From CAZNLH01 sp964573995 (GTDB lineage: Bacteria > Gemmatimonadota > CAZMKB01 > CAZNLH01): a DNA stretch of 64,000 nt. This document shows positions 55,901 to 64,000 of this stretch, one piece after another. Positions within the stretch are counted from its first letter, which is position 1. Each line of letters begins with the position of its first letter. Made by a program: the position numbers and the translations under genes. The stretch covers positions 43,903 to 107,902 of the forward strand of contig CAZNLH010000003.1 of assembly GCA_964573995.1 (NCBI GenBank), in the 5' to 3' direction. Below the pieces are notes generated by a model. That model had not been told where the DNA came from and made no database searches. It saw only the letters and a program-made list of their open reading frames with translations.

Positions 55901-57030
55901 TCGAGATCCTCGATCCACGGAAAGAGGTCCAGTGTCTTGCATGGCGGGACGAGCCGATCGAATATATCGGTCTTCGGGGCGATCTCCTGCTCCCAGGTCT
56001 CACACTCCTTGTCTGTCTCGACGATGGCGCCGATGATCTCCTCGATCCCCTCGTTCAGCAGGTCCACTTGTGTGATGCGGGCGCTCATGACCGCCGCGTC
56101 GTCCTTGCTGAACCGGTCGGCATACGATTTGAAGTCCTTGTGGATGCACCCGATGAAGAGGACATTCGGTTCGTTCTTGCATATCGTTTCCATGAATCCC
56201 TGCAGGATGTCCTTCGAGTAGGCCGATTGTTCAAGGATATTGCCGAATTCGTCGAAGAAGATCGCCAGTCCCTTGAATCGCTTCTTGAACTCCGGGCTCC
56301 TGACCAGTTTCTGGATTATGGGAATCAGGTTGCCGGCCTGCGCGTGGAACTCCACGCCGCCCATCATCTCCTTGAAGGCGTCGCGAAATTTCTCCAGGTC
56401 CCCCGAGTCATAATCCTTCAGGCCGGCCCGGACTTGATCCACCGTACGACCGGGCGCGACGGCCTCCAGCGCCCTTCCGAAGTCCTCGTAAAAATTCCGG
56501 CTGCCGCCCTTTTCACCCCGTTCTTCCCAGTCGGCCAGCAGACGTTCCGCCTCATCGAACTCGGTCTCGATCCCCGCCCTCAAGCCCTTGGTCTCGCACG
56601 CCTCGAAAACCGCCTTCAGAACGACATCTTCGAATTTCCGGCCGGAATAGTAGTCGCAGATCGCGACCAGGTACTGGCCGTCTTTCCGGATGTTCTTGAG
56701 CAGTTTTGCCTGCTCGGGATCGAGTCGGGCGTAGTTGTCGTAAAATCCGGCGATGCCGGGATCGCCGCTCGAGCGGCTCAGGAAGTTCGCCGTTATCAGG
56801 CAGAGGTGCGACTTGCCGGTGCCGTAAGAGCCGCTCAGCAAGTAGAACTTCTTGTCGTTTGGCTGGTAGAGCCCACGGCAGATCCGTTCGAAGGCCTGGC
56901 GGTGGGCCTTGGTCGGGCGGTACATCGCCATCCGGTCCGCGTTCTCCTGGGCCTCATCGAAGGCGCTCTTCAGGATCACGAAGTTTGCATAGCCGGATTT
57001 CAGTTTGACCACATCTGCTATTTTTGCCAT
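52987..57030 (-). CDS. brxC: BrxC/PglY-like DUF6079 ATPase
   Basis: 1347 residues. The N-terminus MAKIADVVKLKSGYANFVIL leads to Walker A LLSGSYGTGKSHLCL (67-74) and Walker B LAIFFDEFGNIL (255-261), with IFFDEFGN typical of the BrxC/DUF6079 family. It is followed by a long helical region with SSAQTKFIERI and charged repeats. The C-terminus has a beta-like chitobiase/CARDB-type segment (GAASLIYTLDGDDPR, DLANLLKDHPSVKIIIRAVD). BrxC is the large STAND-like ATPase of BREX, needed for exclusion. A GGAG nine bases before ATG supports the start. The upstream HATPase gene ends 19 bases before it. Confidence 0.88.
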   Translation of the reverse strand: MAKIADVVKLKSGYANFVILKSAFDEAQENADRMAMYRPTKAHRQAFERICRGLYQPNDKKFYLLSGSYGTGKSHLCLITANFLSRSSGDPGIAGFYDNYARLDPEQAKLLKNIRKDGQYLVAICDYYSGRKFEDVVLKAVFEACETKGLRAGIETEFDEAERLLADWEERGEKGGSRNFYEDFGRALEAVAPGRTVDQVRAGLKDYDSGDLEKFRDAFKEMMGGVEFHAQAGNLIPIIQKLVRSPEFKKRFKGLAIFFDEFGNILEQSAYSKDILQGFMETICKNEPNVLFIGCIHKDFKSYADRFSKDDAAVMSARITQVDLLNEGIEEIIGAIVETDKECETWEQEIAPKTDIFDRLVPPCKTLDLFPWIEDLDRIRRRVLEDIYGVHPMALACLLNLSSEIGSDARSTFTFFSGDVGGAKGSYAEFIDNASITVGGAKLNLYTVDRLCTFFHKELSPKNTELRERQRQTVNGYHASMDALRKATEGELLGFQEDERVRVLKVILLYQLCQIPATLENLQFGLYTVGKAEERRVATSLKELVKKGALFFRQQSKTYELMEGGGFDLYDRIERFVSDTDLHPADTVAAFLQQAGGRENLEFQEARGYNLPFGEDKRFRRRFVRAKDLGPVLWDEIRSDWEKNRDKPKNSYEGALVYVLCEDESEIKRAREAARAIPDANVALAIPHAPKPFTELLLRVKACRHYLPPNEAEKISAQAESRLRDLLENPEDGYLPSLKRVLRDILDGSGAIWYGQGGKVLVDKPKQAHKPADMLCDELFTKRGRIKHADLNLCHDEKWKTGKNSALKQAIDVLLNAERVLIDNGNPDNHGEKRYLQKVLLKGAGALRKTGSEGVVTYFECESDPAKIHDDFPVLKELCWRLADLNPGDAFSAGKFIEESHEAPYGAGGTALMLSLAHVIRAYGERLIIYKDTTRMMEYPIRSYDDLCQIVSDPATKVVFVVRDISSAQTKFIERIAEAVRASPLKHGESRSLNATFEAMKQWWNDLPQIARVSGLYEKDQRARLTKLKDLLDSLTGNPDRFDVLLEQLPSIYAGGSVGDSMTEEVARDIGNGFAEDIKLLSTGEQIAYAKLAEGICPIFGTRGDMIECEKAVTNWYESLNPRQRVPHPYKHEDAAQFLVRMADSSVTFQTRITQLLPGDYGFGPVCEWTTLHIADYAAKLKQAKEEIDKARPVVYSPAVPEGVHEIHEKQEMWVDLPEGAASLIYTLDGDDPRQSDQVKKSDGRLDLANLLKDHPSVKIIIRAVDAEGNVSDAVNVELVSKERKHEIQIKKDLFDKEEAIFKWPEDEFGLFAVLKSVIRYGVKKKLLNPSAAKRLEDVLNDLRHGE

Positions 57031-57049
57031 AACGTTTTACTCCAACATT

Positions 57050-58273
57050 TCATTTTAGTTTTTCCAGAAGTTCTGAGCCCTTTTTCCCCAGACGATATTT
57101 CTGCTTGCTGCTCGTTGGCTTTTCGGGGATGGTTCGTTCAATTATTTCAGATTCGAGCAGCGGCAAAAGATAGTTTTGTTGAAAAGTCTTCCAATGTTTC
57201 AGTCCAAGCAATTCCATGATTTCTGATGATTTTCGGGGTTCCCGACAAAAGTTCAATACTTGTTCGGTAACTTGTGCGGTAATTTGTGCGGTCAGGGCTG
57301 GTAAACTCCCGATGAAATCTTCTATTGTCTTGATTTCATTTATCTTACGCTCATTATCAACTTGTGCGGTTTCTCGCTGCGAAGCAGCCAGAGCGGCGGG
57401 TTTGAAGGTCACATACACGGAACCGGCCTCCTCCGTCCAGGCCGGTGGCGGATTGCCATTCTCGCCGCACCAGTCGATGATATTCAGCGTGCCCGTGCCC
57501 CACCGCTCGATGACACCCGCCCGGTAGAACACGTTGGCGATGATCGGATTCCAGGGCTTCGATTCATGGGGCCGGGTCAGTTTCTCCGGGGTAATGCCGA
57601 AATGCAGGTCCCCCGGGTTCGTGATTTCCAGGTGATCGTCATACATGGCCACGGCAACGGCGCCGCCCGGGATCGTGTAGTCTCGGTGACAAATGGCATT
57701 GGCAATCGCCTCCCGTGTCGCACGTGGCGGATACCAGGGCTGGTCTTCGCGCACCATCTTGCCCGGAATGACTCGCCCGGCGATGGGGACGTGGTCCATC
57801 AGGAAGGATTCAGCCCGGTGCAGGAGCGCAAAGGCGTGTCCCCAGTACTGCCGGTTGTCGGCAAAGTCAGCCAGCCGGTTCGTCCCCCGGAAACGGGCCA
57901 GACGTATTCCAAGCTGGGGATACAGGGGTTTGAGACGATCCGCCTTTCCGTAGAGGGCCGCGGCGGCATTGAGCAGCCTGCCGTCATGGATGACCTCCAG
58001 CCCCCGCAGGATCGATTCGGTATCCCGCCTGTCACTTGCTTCCAGACGCCCAAGCCGAATGGCGTTATCCAGGGTGATCTGTATCTCCTCGGCGTCCAGA
58101 TCTTCTATTGTGACACCTTCCGGTACCGGTTCATTCTCCCAGCGACGAGTGGCATGGAGCCGTTCGACCAATCTTCGTTCGTACTCGTCACGGGGCATGA
58201 CGATCGTCGTGGACCCCTGCCGGAGGTACGGGCGGCCGGTCTCGAGTTTGACGACATCCGCTATTCTCACCAT
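57050..58273 (-). CDS. HATPase_c_4 / RecG-like ATP-binding regulator, missing its AlbA_2 domain
   Basis: 407 residues. It matches the C-terminal two thirds of the common AlbA_2-HATPase_c_4 proteins: RPYLRQGSTTIVMPRDEYER, VTIEDLDAEEI, YPQLGIRLARFRG, DHVPIAGRV, PPRATREAIANAICHRDYT, DDHLEITNPGDLHFGITPE, ANVFYRAGVIERWGTGT and a C-terminal winged-helix part (SSEIMELLGLKHWKTFQQ). The usual N-terminal Schlafen-type AlbA_2 domain is gone; in its place are 13 residues, MVRIADVVKLETG, that nearly copy the start of BrxC. It overlaps the DUF4143 ATPase stop by 7 bases. The longer frame to 58984 is antisense-phase overlap with that gene. Confidence 0.8.
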   Translation of the reverse strand: MVRIADVVKLETGRPYLRQGSTTIVMPRDEYERRLVERLHATRRWENEPVPEGVTIEDLDAEEIQITLDNAIRLGRLEASDRRDTESILRGLEVIHDGRLLNAAAALYGKADRLKPLYPQLGIRLARFRGTNRLADFADNRQYWGHAFALLHRAESFLMDHVPIAGRVIPGKMVREDQPWYPPRATREAIANAICHRDYTIPGGAVAVAMYDDHLEITNPGDLHFGITPEKLTRPHESKPWNPIIANVFYRAGVIERWGTGTLNIIDWCGENGNPPPAWTEEAGSVYVTFKPAALAASQRETAQVDNERKINEIKTIEDFIGSLPALTAQITAQVTEQVLNFCREPRKSSEIMELLGLKHWKTFQQNYLLPLLESEIIERTIPEKPTSSKQKYRLGKKGSELLEKLK

Positions 58274-59463
58274 CCGTACTCCTCGGTTTCGGGTAGATTC
58301 ACGCAATTTTTCAGAGGGATCGCCTCGGCTTTCTGATGCAAGGGGTACCGGTCCTTTCCAGGATACACGACGAGGAGTCTGTCCAACGAGAGATCCTGCA
58401 GGGCGATGTGCATTGACTTCGTCATCACCGGGGCGTCGCTGCACTTGAACTCGAAACCCCATCTCCTGCCGCCTCGAAAGAGCAGGAGGTCCAATTCTGC
58501 GCCCCGCCGGGTCCTCCAGAAGTACGCGTCGCGCTCTCCGAAGACGGACAGCACCTGCTCGAGGGCGAACCCCTCCCACGACGCGCCATACCGCGGGTGG
58601 GAGCGCAGGGCGGCCATATCCTCGATTCCGAGCAGGGTGTGGAGCAGCCCGCTGTCGCGGATATATATCTTCGGCGACTTCACCTGACGTTTCTTCAGGT
58701 TCTCGAACCAGGGGTGGAGCACACGCAGCATATAAGCGCCGGCCAGTATATCCCGGTAGGAGAGCGCCGTCCCGGGAGACGCACCGAGCGAGCGAGCCAG
58801 TTCGGAGCCATTCCAGGTCTGGCCGTGGAAATGCGCGAGCATGGTCCAGAAGCGGCGGAGCGTCTCCGCGGGGACCCGGATCCCCAGTTGCGGGATGTCC
58901 CGTTCCAGGAATGTCGACACGAAGGCGTCTCGCCACCTCCGGCTCGCGGTCTCCGTCCGAGCCAGCCAGGAGCGGGGGAAGCACCCCCGGACCCAGAGCG
59001 AGTCGTGCGCGGCCTCCCCCACTTCGTCGAGTGAAAAGCCGGGAACGTGGACAAAGAGGGCGCGGCCGGCCAGCGTCTCCGAGACCCCGCGTACCAGACC
59101 GGGGGACGCGCTCCCCAGGACCAGGAATCGCGCCGGGTTCCCGGGGCGGTCCGACAGAGGACGCAGCGTCTCGAATAGCCCGGGCATGCGCTGGATCTCG
59201 TCGATGATCACCAGGCCCCGGAGGGGCTCCAGCGTGGCCTCCGGTGTGGCCAGCGCAGCGCGTGAAGGGGCCCGTTCGAGGTCGAACGAATGGACCACGG
59301 TGTCGTCATCCTGCGCCAATCTATCTGCCACCATCTGTGCCAGGGTGGTCTTTCCCGTCTGGCGCGCACCGAGCAATGCCGTGACCGGCGCCTCGTTGAG
59401 GTACTGGAGGATCCTCTCTATCAGCCTCGGGCGGGCAATCATCTTCGATATTTGTTGTTGCAT
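58267..59463 (-). CDS. AAA_14/DUF4143 ATPase
   Basis: 398 residues from ATG 59463. Walker A LLGARQTGKTTLAQMV, Walker B GLVIIDEIQRMP, sensor FLVLGSASPGL, and the SFLERDIPQLGI arm, then a DUF4143 nuclease-like domain: RDSGLLHTLLGI, WEGFALEQVL, FWRTRRGAELDLLLFRGGRRWGFEFK, which has the Glu-Asp...Glu-x-Lys pattern of PD-(D/E)XK enzymes. Such ATPases are common passengers in accessory regions; function unclear. A consensus promoter lies directly upstream, and the next gene overlaps by seven bases, making a two-gene unit inside the BREX operon. Confidence 0.88.
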   Translation of the reverse strand: MQQQISKMIARPRLIERILQYLNEAPVTALLGARQTGKTTLAQMVADRLAQDDDTVVHSFDLERAPSRAALATPEATLEPLRGLVIIDEIQRMPGLFETLRPLSDRPGNPARFLVLGSASPGLVRGVSETLAGRALFVHVPGFSLDEVGEAAHDSLWVRGCFPRSWLARTETASRRWRDAFVSTFLERDIPQLGIRVPAETLRRFWTMLAHFHGQTWNGSELARSLGASPGTALSYRDILAGAYMLRVLHPWFENLKKRQVKSPKIYIRDSGLLHTLLGIEDMAALRSHPRYGASWEGFALEQVLSVFGERDAYFWRTRRGAELDLLLFRGGRRWGFEFKCSDAPVMTKSMHIALQDLSLDRLLVVYPGKDRYPLHQKAEAIPLKNCVNLPETEEYGW

Positions 59464-59470
59464 ATTACTA

Positions 59471-59499
59471 ATAGTATTATCAATTAGCAACAATGTCAA
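59471..59499 (-). promoter_or_regulatory. Consensus promoter in front of the inserted pair
   Basis: Minus strand TTGACA (59499-59494), 17-base spacer, TACTAT (59476-59471), the first hexamer perfect. It overlaps the methyltransferase stop codon. The expected start of transcription, about seven bases on, is at or just before ATG 59463, so the mRNA could be leaderless. Confidence 0.6.
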
Positions 59500-62400
59500 G
59501 CGTTGCCTGCGTTCAGGACCTTTCCGATCCGGTCATACTCCTCAAGGCACTTCCGCTTCGACATGAACTCCCCGAAGGCTTTTTTCTCCTTCCTGCGGAG
59601 CACCGGGAAGGTGTCGAGGATGTAGGCGAAGTCGTCGCGGGAGAGGCCGTAGAGGTGCGCCACGTAGGCGTCGATCTCGGCCCGCAACTGCGCCCGGTCG
59701 CCCGTGTCCCGGCGGTCGGGGCGCCGGTCGTGCACCCCGCAGTGCGGCCCCCACTCCGGCGTCAGGTTCACCGCCTCGTCCCGCAGCCGGCGACGGATCT
59801 CCCGCTCGTGCTCGGGGCCGTAGTCGTCGATCGGGACGGAGGGGGGGTACCAGAAGGAGGGGGATTGCCAGTCTGCGCTGAACAGCACGCGCCACAGCTG
59901 GTCCCAACAGTCCTGAACGCACAGAAGGCGGCCGGCACGTGCGATTACAGATCTGAACTGTTTTCCCTGAACGCTAGAGATCAAACGAGGAACAGGGAGC
60001 GTGCTCATGTAGAAAAAACTCATGTGGTTAGTGACCTTCTGACGAATCAGAAAATCCACAGCGTAAGTCGCGAGCAGGCTAGTTAGCCATAGGCCTTGCG
60101 CATCGGTCGGTGAATCTGCAGCCCTAATAGGATGATGTGGTTGCACAGTTGTCATCGTGTGCCCGTACCAAGCGCACGGTACTATTGATGTTATCAATGT
60201 TCTCTCATTCGTGCTCGCGGCTACGTCCCTGTAGACCACCCGATAATGCCTCCCCTCCCACGCCCGGTCACCCAGGGCCTTCTCGACCTCCTCGCGATCG
60301 AGCCAGTATCGGGGCTTCTCGAAGTGGCTGTCGAAGAGCCAGATCATCTTCCCCTCGTACAGGGGGCAGTCGGTCGGCTCGGTCTTGAACAGGTGGCTGT
60401 CGCTCGTCATGTTGAGTTCCTGGCGGAACCGCACATTCCATGTCCCCTCGATCTTCTCCCCCAGCAACGGCCAGTCGCCGTAGATCTTCGTGGTGATATC
60501 GATGTCTCGCTGGCTCTTGAACTCCATCACGCTCAGGGTGTCGGGCGAGAACTTCCGCACCTGCTCGACGCGCATCTCGAGCGCGTTCGCGTCGATCGCC
60601 GGCAGCCGCTCCGGGTCGTGCTCCATGAAGCAGCACCGGAAACTCCCGGTCTTCCCCCCCCGGCGCGTCCCGAAGAGGACGAACTTGAAACGGCCGTCGA
60701 CCGCGCTGAAGACGGTGGGCCAGCGGTTCTCGAACCCGTACAGGAAGTCGACCTCGCTCCGGTCGAAGAACATCTCCCGCAGGGGCCGGCACCCCTGATC
60801 GGTGTAGAGACCGCTCGGGACGATGATCCCCATCCGGCCGCGGCCGCGGAGGATCCCGAAGAAGCGCTCGAGAAAAGCCTTGTACGAGTCGATCTTCCCT
60901 TTCTGCAAAGACTCGTAGGCCACCGGCTCCTTGAAATAGGCCGACGCCTCCTTGAATCCGCGCTGGTACTCCTGCCACTTGTCGGCAATGCCGGGGTACC
61001 GTTCCTGCAATTCCTCGATGACCCGCAGGGCTTCCTGCTTCTTGTACTTCCGAAATCCGAGATCATAGTCGACGTAGAACTCCTGCGTGTTCGGCTGCAA
61101 GACATCCCACGGCGGGTTCCCCACGGTCGCGGAGAAGCCGCCCGGCCCGTTCGGTCCGAAGAGGTCGGGGAACTCGAGCGGCCAGTGGAAGAAGTCGTGA
61201 CGCGCCCGGTAGCCCTCGACTGACGCCTGGACCCGGGGCAGGAGGGGATCGAGCGTATTCTCCACCGACCTGTCCGTCGCGAGGCAGTTGAAGAGGGCCT
61301 CGAAGTCCGCCGTCCGGATCTCGGGATCCATCAGGTAGGCGGTGTGGAGGTCGGCCAAGGAATGCAGCCGGCCCATCGCCGCCCGCGCCTGATCGTGCGC
61401 CGCCGCCTGCGCCTCGGTGTCGTCCTCGTCGATCTCCTCGATCGACTGCAACGCCTCCACGGCCTCGGCGATCGCCCCCGAGCGGTCGCCATAGTCGAGG
61501 ATGACCCGCTCCGCGTCCCTCTTCTTCCGGCTACCCTTCTTCCGCGCGGGGATGCCCCCGAGCGCGTCGAGCGACCGGATCCCGATCANNNNNNNNNNNN
61601 NNNNNNNNNNNNNNNNNNNNNNNNNNNNNNNNNNNNNNNNNNNNNNNNNNNNNNNNNNNNNNNNNNNNNNNNNNNNNNNNNNNNNNNNCCCTTCTTCCGC
61701 GCGGGGATGCCCCCGAGCGCGTCGAGCGACCGGATCCCGATCAGGCTGTTGCCGCGACACAGGTGATGATCGAGGAAAGTCAACTTGTGATCCCGGGCGA
61801 AGCCGTTGAGCCAGAGCGACAGCCGGGCCAGTTCCACCGCCAGGGGGTTGAGATCGACCCCGTAGAGGCAGTGGCGCGTGACGAGCCGGCGCCAGTCGTT
61901 GGGGCGGCTCGCGACCCCCGCCGGCGCCCCCTCGACGTCGGGCACCTCCTCCAGCAGCGAGACGATCAGGCCCGCCATCTGGTTGGCCGCGTCCACCAGG
62001 AAGTGGCCGCTCCCCATCGCGGGATCGCAGACCTTGAAGGCGAGGACCTCCTCCTCGACGAAGCGCTCGACGAGCGCCACCGCAGATTGAGCCGCGCCCC
62101 GCCGGGTTCCCTCATCATGCCCCTTTCGCGCCTGATCCAGGAATTCGTCGAATCGGTGACGGTGGCGGTTCTCGAACGCCTCCCGCAGCGGCCGGACGAT
62201 CGTCTTCTCGTTGAGGAACCGGACGAGCGATTGCGGCGTGTAGTACGAGCCGGTCTGCTTGCGCTCGAGCGCCGACTCGCTGAAGAAGACCTCTCCCTTG
62301 TGAATGAGCGTGTCACCCGGGCGCCTCTCATCCCCCGAGGCGAGCCGGATCTCGAACCCCTTCTTCGTCGGCCGGCGGATCCGGTCGGCGTCGGCGATCT

Positions 62401-63595
62401 GGACCGTCCACTCGAGGATACTCTCGTGGAGTTCACCCAGGTGTCGAACCTCGAGGTCTTCATACGGTATGGGATACTCCTCGTCTCCGGCGTCGTCCGT
62501 GGGCTCGACAAACGCGAGGAGATAGAGCGCCCGTGCGAGAAAATCATTGCGCAATTGGTGACGGCCCAGGAACCGTTCCTTTTCATCATCGAACAGTCCG
62601 CCGTCGTATCCCATGGTGCCGTATTCCGGGTCGCCTTCGTACACGGCGTGGATCAAGCCCTTCAGGTGTTTCCAGAGATCGTACTCGCCCGTGTCCCGGC
62701 GGTCACCCCGCTGGAATTTACGCGCCTCCCGGCAGAGGGCGCGCATCGAGTGCGGACGGTATTGATCGGCCATCGCCAGGTCCGACGGGAGCAGTTCCCG
62801 GGCCTCCGCGTAGAAGAGGAACAGGCATCTATAGATAAACTTGACGGCGCTTCCGAATATCTCGGCTTTCACCTCTTCGCTCTCTTCCTCATCGTTCTCT
62901 TTCGTGTCGTGGATGAACCCATTGCAGATGTAGCGCAGCACCTCATCGATCTGGATGAGGAAGGGCGCCTTGACTTTCTTTTCCAGCACCTGTTCCGAGC
63001 GATCCCGGTCATCGTCGAGCCGGCACCTGCCGGTGCCGGAGGCCGAATCACGCCCCTCTTCCTCCGCATGTTCCTCCACCTCCTCCGTGACGAACGAGTC
63101 CCGGTGGAAGAATCTCTCGAAGAGTCCATATTCCGCCTCATCATCCCCTTCGAGTGCTTCAGCCAGGGGCAGTTCGACGTAGTCCTCGAAGGGGCGCGAG
63201 GAGCGGGTGGAATAAAGGCGCCATCGAGCCCCGTCCGTCAGTATTCCCCACCTTAGGCCGTGATCCCGAAGGCGCGCGATGAGCTTGGCCGGATAAAAGC
63301 GTCCGACCGCTGTGTCATCAATGTCCGCGCCCAGCTCGACGAGGTAGAGCACGGCGATGGGGCGTGAGTAATCATAATCCTCATAGAGCGGATAGACGCC
63401 CGGAGCGGGGGAATTGCGGGGCGGGACGAATTCGAGGTAACTCAACGCCTGCTTCATAAAGTTGTCCCATAGTGAATCGGTATCCTTTCTCTCGCGCGCT
63501 TGCCACTTGTGCGCCAGCGTGGCCATGCGCCCCCGCGCCGAATCGTCGAGACGCACCTCCCCACGGAGTTCTTCGATGAAGAGGGTGCTGAACAT
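59496..63595 (-). CDS. Eco57I/PglX-type N6-adenine DNA methyltransferase (interrupted by assembly gap)
   Basis: The two open frames on either side of the N-run join in one frame once the 100 N and one copy of a 55-bp repeat are removed (155 bases; frames agree exactly), giving 1314 residues. The N-terminal 250 residues are a beta-rich region (WGILTDGARWRLYS) as in type IIG/PglX proteins. Motif I is VCDPAMGSGHFLVDAANQ, then YGVDLNPLAVELARLSLWL. The catalytic NPPW lies in SATVGNPPWDVL. The C-terminal recognition region ends YGLSRDDFAYILDTFPVLRR. It is the self-marking enzyme expected of a BREX-like system; no clear N-terminal nuclease motif was seen. Start chosen at ATG 63595, 11 bases after the upstream stop. 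Confidence 0.86.
61534..61743. repeat. 55-bp direct repeat flanking the N-run (contig overlap)
   Basis: Bases 61534-61588 and 61689-61743 are identical and border the 100-N gap exactly. This is the k-mer overlap expected where two contigs of a de Bruijn assembly (k = 55) should have been joined; it is not a biological repeat. Confidence 0.93.
61589..61688. other. Assembly gap of 100 N
   Basis: A round 100-base N-run placed by scaffolding inside the methyltransferase gene. The flanks overlap by 55 bases, so no real sequence is missing if they are merged. Confidence 0.98.
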
Positions 63596-63606
63596 GCCGT
63601 TGTTCT

Positions 63607-64000
63607 TCACAGGGCAAACGTCTCCTTCTGATCGACCACGAACATGTACTGGACGTGGCGCCGGAACGGGCGGGTCGCGATGTTCTTGTCGTGCTGGAGG
63701 ACGAAGAGGAGGCACGGCGCCTGGTCCCATGTCTCCACCCGTCGGGCGAACTGCTCGGTCGCCCGTGCCTGGCCGGTCCAGGTGGCCCTGAGGAATTCCA
63801 TCCCCGAGACGATCATCACCGGCGCCCGGCCGCGGTCCTTAAGAAAATCGAAGAAGTGCGGGACCGAGAAGCGCTCGATCTCTTTGCACAGGGTCTCGTC
63901 CATCGCGAACAGTTCGAGCAGGTCGATGTGATCGGAATCCGTTTGACGGGCCAGTTCGGCCGACCATTCTCTCTGCCCCGCGTAGTCGTGGGTGAGCACA
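63607..64000 (-). CDS. C-terminal part of small, possibly P-loop (BrxF-like) protein, cut by the window edge
   Basis: The last 131 codons of a gene that begins to the right of the window. The visible part has DLLELFAMDETLCKEIERFS, a hydrophobic strand ending in a possible Walker B (APVMIVSGMEFLRATW), a second strand CLLFVLQHDKN, and a basic end RPFRRHVQYMFVVDQKETFAL. This would fit the second half of a small P-loop ATPase such as BrxF, which opens several BREX operons. The Walker A part is not visible, so this is inference from gene order. It ends 11 bases before the methyltransferase. Confidence 0.5.
   Translation of the reverse strand, partial: VLTHDYAGQREWSAELARQTDSDHIDLLELFAMDETLCKEIERFSVPHFFDFLKDRGRAPVMIVSGMEFLRATWTGQARATEQFARRVETWDQAPCLLFVLQHDKNIATRPFRRHVQYMFVVDQKETFAL

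Noticed and set aside
58274..58984. N-terminal extension of the HATPase gene
   Set aside because: These residues are an out-of-frame reading of the DUF4143 gene; the true start is ATG 58273.
61586..61760. Frameshifted or split methyltransferase pseudogene
   Set aside because: The break is a 100-N gap with 55-bp contig overlap; removing 155 bases restores a single frame.

Overview
The window looks like one stretch of a bacterial chromosome, about 55-58% GC in the housekeeping part and coded mostly on the minus strand. Small single-copy genes in tight operons, many with 4-base ATGA overlaps, point to a free-living Gram-negative-type bacterium. One secreted protein has an Omp28-like thioredoxin region and a FlgD/T9SS-type C-terminal sorting domain ending in KMVLLK. 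Together with an octaheme cytochrome, this fits the FCB side of the tree, for example an uncultured candidate phylum of the Krumholzibacteriota/Latescibacterota/Zixibacteria kind. That placement is inference. A 100-N scaffold gap flanked by a 55-bp repeat shows this is a draft, probably metagenome-derived, assembly.

Region 1 (1-37 kb) is conserved core. Leftmost is a truncated phoH, then an aspS-hisS-vanZ unit, a lone histidine kinase, and tilS-hpt-ftsH-folP-cdaA plus a DUF2723 membrane protein. Next come an elongator tRNA-Met, an EF-hand secreted protein with a perfect 328-bp internal duplication and a textbook terminator, and a homocysteine methyltransferase/MetF fusion. A MEMO1-HAD-NAXD/E-thiL-eno-ftsB operon runs straight into tRNA-fMet and ends at a bidirectional terminator. 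Then follow panD, rsmI, murA, prmC, prfA and rpmE, a methyltransferase, the Omp28-like secreted protein, an octaheme HAO-like cytochrome and a coiled-coil protein. Two small proteins shorter than 60 residues (27034-27207 minus, 34174-34350 plus) and a partial phoH were found by direct reading.

Region 2 (37-64 kb) is an accessory defence island, all on the minus strand and patchy in base composition. Read in the direction of transcription it holds: the end of a small protein cut by the window edge; a 1314-residue Eco57I/PglX-type adenine methyltransferase interrupted by the assembly gap; an inserted pair (AAA/DUF4143 ATPase and an AlbA-less HATPase_c_4 protein) with its own consensus promoter; a BrxC-like DUF6079 ATPase; PglZ; and a BrxL-like ATPase whose C-terminus is an MIT_C/phospholipase-D-like domain. 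After a 428-bp AT-rich spacer with dyads come a 1053-residue unrecognised protein, translationally coupled to a 1629-residue DEAH helicase with a DUF1998-like cysteine end, and a DUF3696 ATPase with a possible MIT_C/PLD-like partner. The BrxC-PglZ-BrxL core is BREX. brxA and brxB are not seen in the window, and the gene set does not match the described BREX types as I know them, so this is the best candidate for a new or hybrid defence system.

Inferred working of the island: the methyltransferase would mark self DNA, and BrxC, PglZ and BrxL would form the exclusion machinery. The helicase pair and the DUF3696 pair would be accessory or separate defence modules. No integrase, transposase, CRISPR array or dedicated regulator was seen.
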